A stretch of 64,000 nt of DNA from Pseudomonas frederiksbergensis (GTDB lineage Bacteria > Pseudomonadota > Gammaproteobacteria > Pseudomonadales > Pseudomonadaceae), in the NCBI RefSeq assembly GCF_001952935.1, contig NZ_CP018319.1, forward strand, positions 1,415,501 through 1,479,500, given 5' to 3'. The notes below the pieces were generated by a model. The model was given only the letters and a program-made list of their open reading frames with translations, was not told where the DNA came from and made no database searches. Each line of letters begins with the position of its first letter. Position 1 is the first letter of the stretch. The translations under genes were made by a program, and so were the position numbers. Positions 59,645 through 64,000 of this stretch are shown here, piece after piece.

Positions 59645-61060
59645 ATGAAACTGAGCAGCACCGCGTTACTGGCCTTGGCCATCAGCAGCGTAACCGCTAC
59701 GGCGTACGCAGAAACCCAGAGCCAGGCGTTCACCCCGGTTACCGTGAAAGAGAAAAGTGCCCAGAGTGAAGCCACTGGCTTTGTTGAAGGCCAATCGATC
59801 ACCGGGAGCACGCGTAACTGGTATGCGAACGAGCAACTGAAGCGTGGTAGCAAGTTCAGCTACAACAAAAACGGTGCATTGGTCGACACCGACCGCCGCA
59901 TCAACTGGGTCCAGGGCACAATCGTCAAGTACAACTCGGGCTTTACACAAGGCACTGTCGGTTTCAACACCGAAGTCGCGGCTTACAATGCCATCGCCCT
60001 GGATCGTGATCGCGAAGACTTGGCCTCGCGTTTCGGTGGTGTACCGGGTGACCGTGCAAAGCCTGGCTACAACCGTACTCTGACTAAAGAAGGTGGCGAC
60101 GCCGTTGGCCAGTGGAGCAAACTGGGTCTGGCCAACGTCAAGGCCCGTTTCTCCAACACCACCCTGACCGCCGGTCGTCAGAACTTCAGCAGCCCGCAAG
60201 TGGACGTCATCGGTAACCGTCCACTGCCTTCGAGCTTCCAGGGTGTTTCCCTGCACAGCGAAGAGCTGGAAAACCTGACTTTTGACTTGGCCACCTTCGA
60301 CCGCAACTCTCCACGAACTGAACAAAGCCAGCGTAAATTTCGCTCCGAATACGCTGACGAAATCATTGAAATCGATCACGTGAACACCGCTGGTATCACC
60401 TACCAGCCATTCGCCAGCCTGACCACTAGCCTGTGGGGCACCCAGGCCGAAGACATGTGGAACCAGTACTACTTCGGCGCCAGCCATGTATTGGGTGACA
60501 GCTCGGTACTGAGCCTGACCACCGGCCTGAACTACTACAAAACCGTCGACGAAGGCAAAGCCGTACTGGGCGAAATCGACAACGACACCTACTCCCTGTC
60601 GCTCGGCCTGACTCACCAGGCCCACAGCCTGACCTTCTCCTACCAGGAAGTGAACGGTAACGAGTACTTCGACTACCTGCACGAAACCAACGGCATCTAC
60701 CTGGCCAACTCCCTGCTGTCGGACTTCAACGGCCCGAACGAGAAGTCCTTCCAGATCGCCTACGGCCTGAACATGGCTGAATACGGCGTACCAGGCTTGA
60801 AATTCAACATTTACCAGGCTCGCGGCTGGGGCATCGACGGCACTCACAACAAAGGCGGCGCTTACGCCAGCGTGCAGACGATGGATGGCGAACACCATTA
60901 CGAGTACGGCATCGGTAGTTCGTACGCCATTCAAAGTGGCCCACTCAAGGCCACTACTGTGCGTGCGACCTACACCGCTCACCGCGCCAGCGAAAACCAG
61001 TCTGATGGCAGCATCAACGAGTTCCGTCTCGTGACCACCATCCCGTTCAACATTCTGTAA
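59645..61060 (+). CDS. OprD family outer-membrane porin (OpdP-like)
   Basis: 471-aa porin with signal peptide (cleavage near AYA/ETQ) and an 18-strand OprD barrel. Ends in a short hydrophobic strand VTTIPFNIL. Family features NWYANEQL, RRINWVQGTIVKYNSGFTQGTVGF and GRQNFSSPQVDVIGNR are visible. The location within dpp genes matches OpdP, the glycine-glutamate dipeptide porin of P. aeruginosa, and implies peptide passage. GAAAGGAG precedes the ATG. Confidence 0.92.
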   Translation: MKLSSTALLALAISSVTATAYAETQSQAFTPVTVKEKSAQSEATGFVEGQSITGSTRNWYANEQLKRGSKFSYNKNGALVDTDRRINWVQGTIVKYNSGFTQGTVGFNTEVAAYNAIALDRDREDLASRFGGVPGDRAKPGYNRTLTKEGGDAVGQWSKLGLANVKARFSNTTLTAGRQNFSSPQVDVIGNRPLPSSFQGVSLHSEELENLTFDLATFDRNSPRTEQSQRKFRSEYADEIIEIDHVNTAGITYQPFASLTTSLWGTQAEDMWNQYYFGASHVLGDSSVLSLTTGLNYYKTVDEGKAVLGEIDNDTYSLSLGLTHQAHSLTFSYQEVNGNEYFDYLHETNGIYLANSLLSDFNGPNEKSFQIAYGLNMAEYGVPGLKFNIYQARGWGIDGTHNKGGAYASVQTMDGEHHYEYGIGSSYAIQSGPLKATTVRATYTAHRASENQSDGSINEFRLVTTIPFNIL

Positions 61061-61068
61061 ATGCACCT

Positions 61069-61114
61069 GCCGAACGGCTGATTCAGTGACGAATCGGCCG
61101 TTCGGCTTTGTCCT
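61069..61114 (+). terminator. Terminator after the porin gene
   Basis: GCCGAACGGCTGATTC (61069-61084) and GAATCGGCCGTTCGGC (61091-61106) form a near-perfect 16-bp stem, followed by TTTGTCCTTTT. The porin is therefore largely separate from the third SBP gene, 27 bp further on. Confidence 0.8.
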
Positions 61115-61140
61115 TTTAACCGATTGCAGAGGGTTCTTTG

Positions 61141-62736
61141 ATGAAAATGCTTCCCCTACGTGCGGCCATCGCAGCCGCGTTGCTGAGTGTCGCCGTTGGC
61201 GTCTCGGCCAAACCCCTGGTGGTCTGCACCGAAGCCAGTCCGGAAGGCTTCGACATGGTCCAGTACACGACTGCAGTCACCGCCGATGCGGTGGCCGAAA
61301 CCATCTTCAATCGTCTGGCGGACTTCAAGCCCGGCACCACAGAAGTGATTCCGGCACTGGCCGATTCCTGGGACATCAGTGAAGACGGTCTGACCTACAC
61401 GTTCCACCTGCGCAAAGGCGTCAAGTTCCACACCACCGACTACTTCAAGCCGACCCGCGACATGAATGCCGACGACGTGGTCTGGAGCTTCCAGCGTCAG
61501 CTGGACCCGAATCACCCGTGGCACAAACTGTCGAGCGTGGGCTTCCCGTACTTTGAAAGCATGGGCTTCAAGGAACTGCTCAAAAGTGTCGAGAAGATCG
61601 ACGACAACACGGTCACCTTCACCCTGACCCGCCGCGAAGCGCCGTTCCTGGCCGACATCGCCATGGCCTTCTCCTCGATCTACTCTGCCGAATATGCTGA
61701 CCAACTGCTCAAGGCCAACAAGACCGGCGACCTGAACAACAAGCCTGTCGGCACCGGCCCGTTCGTTTTCCAGCGTTACGCCAAGGACGCTCAAGTCCGC
61801 TTCAAGGCCAACGCGGACTACTTCCGTGGCAAGCCACCGGCTGATTCGCTGATCCTGGCCATCGCCACCGACAACAACGTGCGCCTGCAAAAACTGAAAG
61901 CCAACGAATGTCAGATTGCGCTGTATCCCAAGCCAGATGACATTCCGAGCATCAAGAAAGACGCCAAACTGAGTGTCGATGAACTGAACGCGATGACCGT
62001 CTCGTACATCGCCATGAACACCTCGCACAAATACATGAGCGATGTGCGCGTACGCAAAGCCATCGACATCGCCTTCGACAAGGCCGCCTACGTCAACGCG
62101 CTGTTCGGCAAAGGCAATGCGACCGTGGCGGTCAATCCGTACCCGGACACCTTGCTGGGCTACAACCACGACCTGAAGAACCCGCCGCGTGATCTGGACA
62201 AGGCCCGCGCCTTGCTCAAGGAAGCCGGCGTGCCGGATGGCACTACGTTTACCCTGTTCACCCGTAACGGCGGCGGTCCAACCAACCCGAACCCGATGCT
62301 CGGCGCACAAATGATGCAGGCCGACCTGGCCAAGGTCGGGATCAAGATTGATATTCGCGTCATGGAGTGGGGCGAAATGCTCAAGCGCGCCAAAAATGGC
62401 GAACATGACATGGTGTCTGCCGGATGGGCGGGTGATAACGGCGACCCGGATAACTTCCTGACGCCTATGCTCAGTTGCGAGGCCGCCAAAAACGGCGAAA
62501 ACTACGCACGCTGGTGTAACGAGAAGTTCCAGGCGCTGATCGATGAAGCCAGGGCTAAAGTTAACCCGGCCGAACGCGCAGCGCTCTATGAGCAAGCCCA
62601 GGTGATTTTCAATCAGGACCAGCCATGGATCAGCATGGCGCACACCCGTATGTTCACCGCAATGCGTAACAACGTAGAGGGCTATCACATTAGCCCGCTC
62701 ACCACTAATAACTTCGCCACCACCCAGGTGAAGTAG
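61141..62736 (+). CDS. dppA4: Dipeptide ABC transporter substrate-binding protein, third paralogue
   Basis: 531-aa family-5 SBP, more distant from the first two. Signal peptide MKMLPLRAAIAAALL with cleavage near VSA/KPL. Blocks VVCTEASPEGFDMVQYT, DISEDGLTYTFHLRKGVKFH, GTGPFVFQRY and CDNGDPDNFLTP-like region (GDNGDPDNF) are present. The ATG at 61141 is preferred to the TTG just before it. It is next to dppB and probably the main partner of this permease. Confidence 0.9.
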   Translation: MKMLPLRAAIAAALLSVAVGVSAKPLVVCTEASPEGFDMVQYTTAVTADAVAETIFNRLADFKPGTTEVIPALADSWDISEDGLTYTFHLRKGVKFHTTDYFKPTRDMNADDVVWSFQRQLDPNHPWHKLSSVGFPYFESMGFKELLKSVEKIDDNTVTFTLTRREAPFLADIAMAFSSIYSAEYADQLLKANKTGDLNNKPVGTGPFVFQRYAKDAQVRFKANADYFRGKPPADSLILAIATDNNVRLQKLKANECQIALYPKPDDIPSIKKDAKLSVDELNAMTVSYIAMNTSHKYMSDVRVRKAIDIAFDKAAYVNALFGKGNATVAVNPYPDTLLGYNHDLKNPPRDLDKARALLKEAGVPDGTTFTLFTRNGGGPTNPNPMLGAQMMQADLAKVGIKIDIRVMEWGEMLKRAKNGEHDMVSAGWAGDNGDPDNFLTPMLSCEAAKNGENYARWCNEKFQALIDEARAKVNPAERAALYEQAQVIFNQDQPWISMAHTRMFTAMRNNVEGYHISPLTTNNFATTQVK

Positions 62737-62750
62737 GTAAGAAAACTCCC

Positions 62751-62774
62751 GGCGCCCCTGATCCCAGGGGCGCC
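62751..62774 (+). other. Strong hairpin between the SBP and permease genes
   Basis: Perfect 10-bp GC stem GGCGCCCCTG/CAGGGGCGCC, loop ATCC, no T-run behind it. It would protect the SBP message from 3' decay and let some read-through into dppB, giving more SBP than permease. Confidence 0.7.
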
Positions 62775-62810
62775 AGGCACGCCTAACCGGCTGATGAGGT
62801 ACACCACACG

Positions 62811-63821
62811 ATGTTTAGTTTTATTGCCCGCCGACTGGGGTTATTGATCCCCACGTTCTTCGGCATCACCTTGCTGACTTTCGCGTTGATTCGCATGATT
62901 CCAGGCGACCCCGTGGAAGTGATGATGGGCGAACGTCGGGTCGACCCCGAAATGCATGCCCAGGCAATGGAACGCCTTGGTCTGAACAAACCGCTGTATG
63001 CCCAATACCTGGACTACATCGGCAAGTTGGCCCACGGCGACCTTGGCGAATCCCTGCGTACTCGCGAAAGCGTCTGGACCGAGTTCAGCTCTCTATTCCC
63101 CGCGACCCTGGAACTGTCCATGGCCGCGCTGTTGTTCGCCGGCATCCTGGGCCTTCTGGCCGGGGTGATTGCGGCACTCAAGCGAGGATCCCTTTTCGAC
63201 CATGGGGTGATGGGCATCTCCCTGGCGGGATACTCGATGCCGATCTTCTGGTGGGGCCTGATCCTGATCATGTTCTTCTCGGTATCCCTTGGCTGGACCC
63301 CGGTTTCCGGGCGGATCGACCTGCTCTACGACATCGAGCCGCGCACCGGTTTCATGCTGATCGATACGCTGCTGGCCGATGACGTCGGGGCGTTCTTCGA
63401 TGCCCTGCATCACCTGATCCTGCCGGCCATCGTGCTCGGCACCATCCCGCTGGCGGTGATCGCGCGGATGACCCGTTCTTCGATGCTCGAAGTGCTGCGT
63501 GAAGACTACATCCGTACCGCCCGCGCCAAAGGCCTGTCGCCATCGCGTGTGGTATTCGTTCACGGTTTGCGTAACGCGCTGATTCCGGTGCTGACCGTGG
63601 TCGGCCTGCAAGTCGGCACTCTGCTGGCCGGTGCGGTCCTGACCGAAACCATTTTCTCCTGGCCCGGCATCGGCAAATGGCTGATCGAAGCCATTGGCGC
63701 ACGGGATTATCCCGTGGTGCAAAACGGCATCCTGTTAATCGCCTGCCTGGTGATTGTGGTCAACTTCGTGGTGGACATCCTCTACGGCTTTGCCAACCCA
63801 CGCATCCGTCATCAGCGCTGA
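62811..63821 (+). CDS. dppB: Dipeptide ABC transporter permease DppB
   Basis: 336-aa inner-membrane permease of the DppB/OppB type with six helices. The N-terminus MFSFIARRLGLLIPTFFGIT is typical; the EAA-like coupling loop VLREDYIRTARAKGL and the ending DILYGFANPRIR match the family. It pairs with DppC, starting 10 bp later. Confidence 0.95.
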   Translation: MFSFIARRLGLLIPTFFGITLLTFALIRMIPGDPVEVMMGERRVDPEMHAQAMERLGLNKPLYAQYLDYIGKLAHGDLGESLRTRESVWTEFSSLFPATLELSMAALLFAGILGLLAGVIAALKRGSLFDHGVMGISLAGYSMPIFWWGLILIMFFSVSLGWTPVSGRIDLLYDIEPRTGFMLIDTLLADDVGAFFDALHHLILPAIVLGTIPLAVIARMTRSSMLEVLREDYIRTARAKGLSPSRVVFVHGLRNALIPVLTVVGLQVGTLLAGAVLTETIFSWPGIGKWLIEAIGARDYPVVQNGILLIACLVIVVNFVVDILYGFANPRIRHQR

Positions 63822-63831
63822 GATCAAGACC

Positions 63832-64000
63832 ATGACCACTCTCACTACACCGGTAGCAGTCGATCAAAGCCTGCTGTATCCGTCGCCCTACAAAGAATTC
63901 TGGCACGCGTTCTCCAGGAACAAAGGCGCCGTCGCCGGCCTGATGTTCATGCTGCTGGTGATCTTCTGCGCGATCTTCGCGCCGTGGGTTGCACCGCATG
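63832..64000 (+). CDS. dppC: Dipeptide ABC transporter permease DppC (partial)
   Basis: First 56 codons only; the window ends inside the gene. Starts MTTLTTPVAVDQSLLYPSP; residues about 28-50 are the first membrane helix (GAVAGLMFMLLVIFCAIFAP), preceded by EFWHAFSRNKGA, usual for DppC/OppC. Confidence 0.9.
   Translation, partial: MTTLTTPVAVDQSLLYPSPYKEFWHAFSRNKGAVAGLMFMLLVIFCAIFAPWVAPH

Overview
The window comes from a pseudomonad, most likely of the Pseudomonas fluorescens group. The evidence is the high GC content, many copies of the GTGGGAGCGAGC/GCTCGCGA type REP element between genes, and a gene order from memory matching the P. aeruginosa PA4447-PA4504 region (hisC through the dipeptide transporter) except for one accessory stretch. 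This is established knowledge applied by eye; no search was run.

Layout. 1-0.85 kb: end of a TonB-dependent receptor and a DUF4198 periplasmic protein. 0.96-5.8 kb (minus): hisC, hisD, hisG, murA and ibaG. 5.87-8.9 kb (minus): the mlaFEDCB lipid-asymmetry operon. 9.2-16.2 kb (plus): kdsD-kdsC-lptC-lptA-lptB, then rpoN-hpf-ptsN-rapZ-ptsO. Together these couple KDO/LPS export with sigma-54 and the nitrogen PTS. 16.3-20.0 kb (minus): the Fur-type iron-starvation operon fagA-fumC-orfX-sodA and a ZIP metal transporter. 20.2-33.5 kb: pmbA/tldE, yjgA (plus), tldD, a nitrilase, a giant AsmA/YhdP protein, rng, maf and mreBCD. 33.7-37.0 kb (plus): gatCAB. 37.1-40.1 kb: an RlpA-type lipoprotein, a Ca/Na antiporter-like protein, a carboxymuconolactone decarboxylase family protein and an AEC transporter. 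40.2-45.8 kb (minus): a galactarate catabolic operon (dehydratase, MFS importer, semialdehyde dehydrogenase, kdgD), with its probable GntR/FCD regulator at 48.7-49.5 kb. 49.7-51.4 kb: an SbmA/YddA-like ABC exporter. 52.1-53.9 kb: RoxR/RoxS. 54.3-64 kb (plus): a SIMPL-domain protein and a di/oligopeptide uptake locus with three binding proteins, an OprD-type porin, dppB and the start of dppC.

The most unusual part is the accessory interval 45.8-52.1 kb. It holds (i) a predicted zinc phospholipase C/P1-nuclease-like protein and a 65-aa partner behind a strong promoter carrying a near-consensus LexA (SOS) box; (ii) two small, AT-richer genes, each encoding a single Ig-like beta-sandwich domain, 3.3 kb apart and each preceded at about 110-120 bp by the same 18-bp las/rhl-box-like palindrome; and (iii) a decayed 5' duplicate of the GntR regulator, whose upstream half-site matches the palindrome in front of kdgD. 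Several noncoding structures lie inside otherwise standard operons: an intrinsic terminator between hisG and hisD, a perfect 10-bp stem between mreB and mreC, two tandem stable hairpins in the rpoN leader and a strong hairpin between a dpp binding-protein gene and dppB. mreC appears to start at a non-canonical AUU. No tRNA, rRNA, CRISPR array, IS element or prophage was seen.
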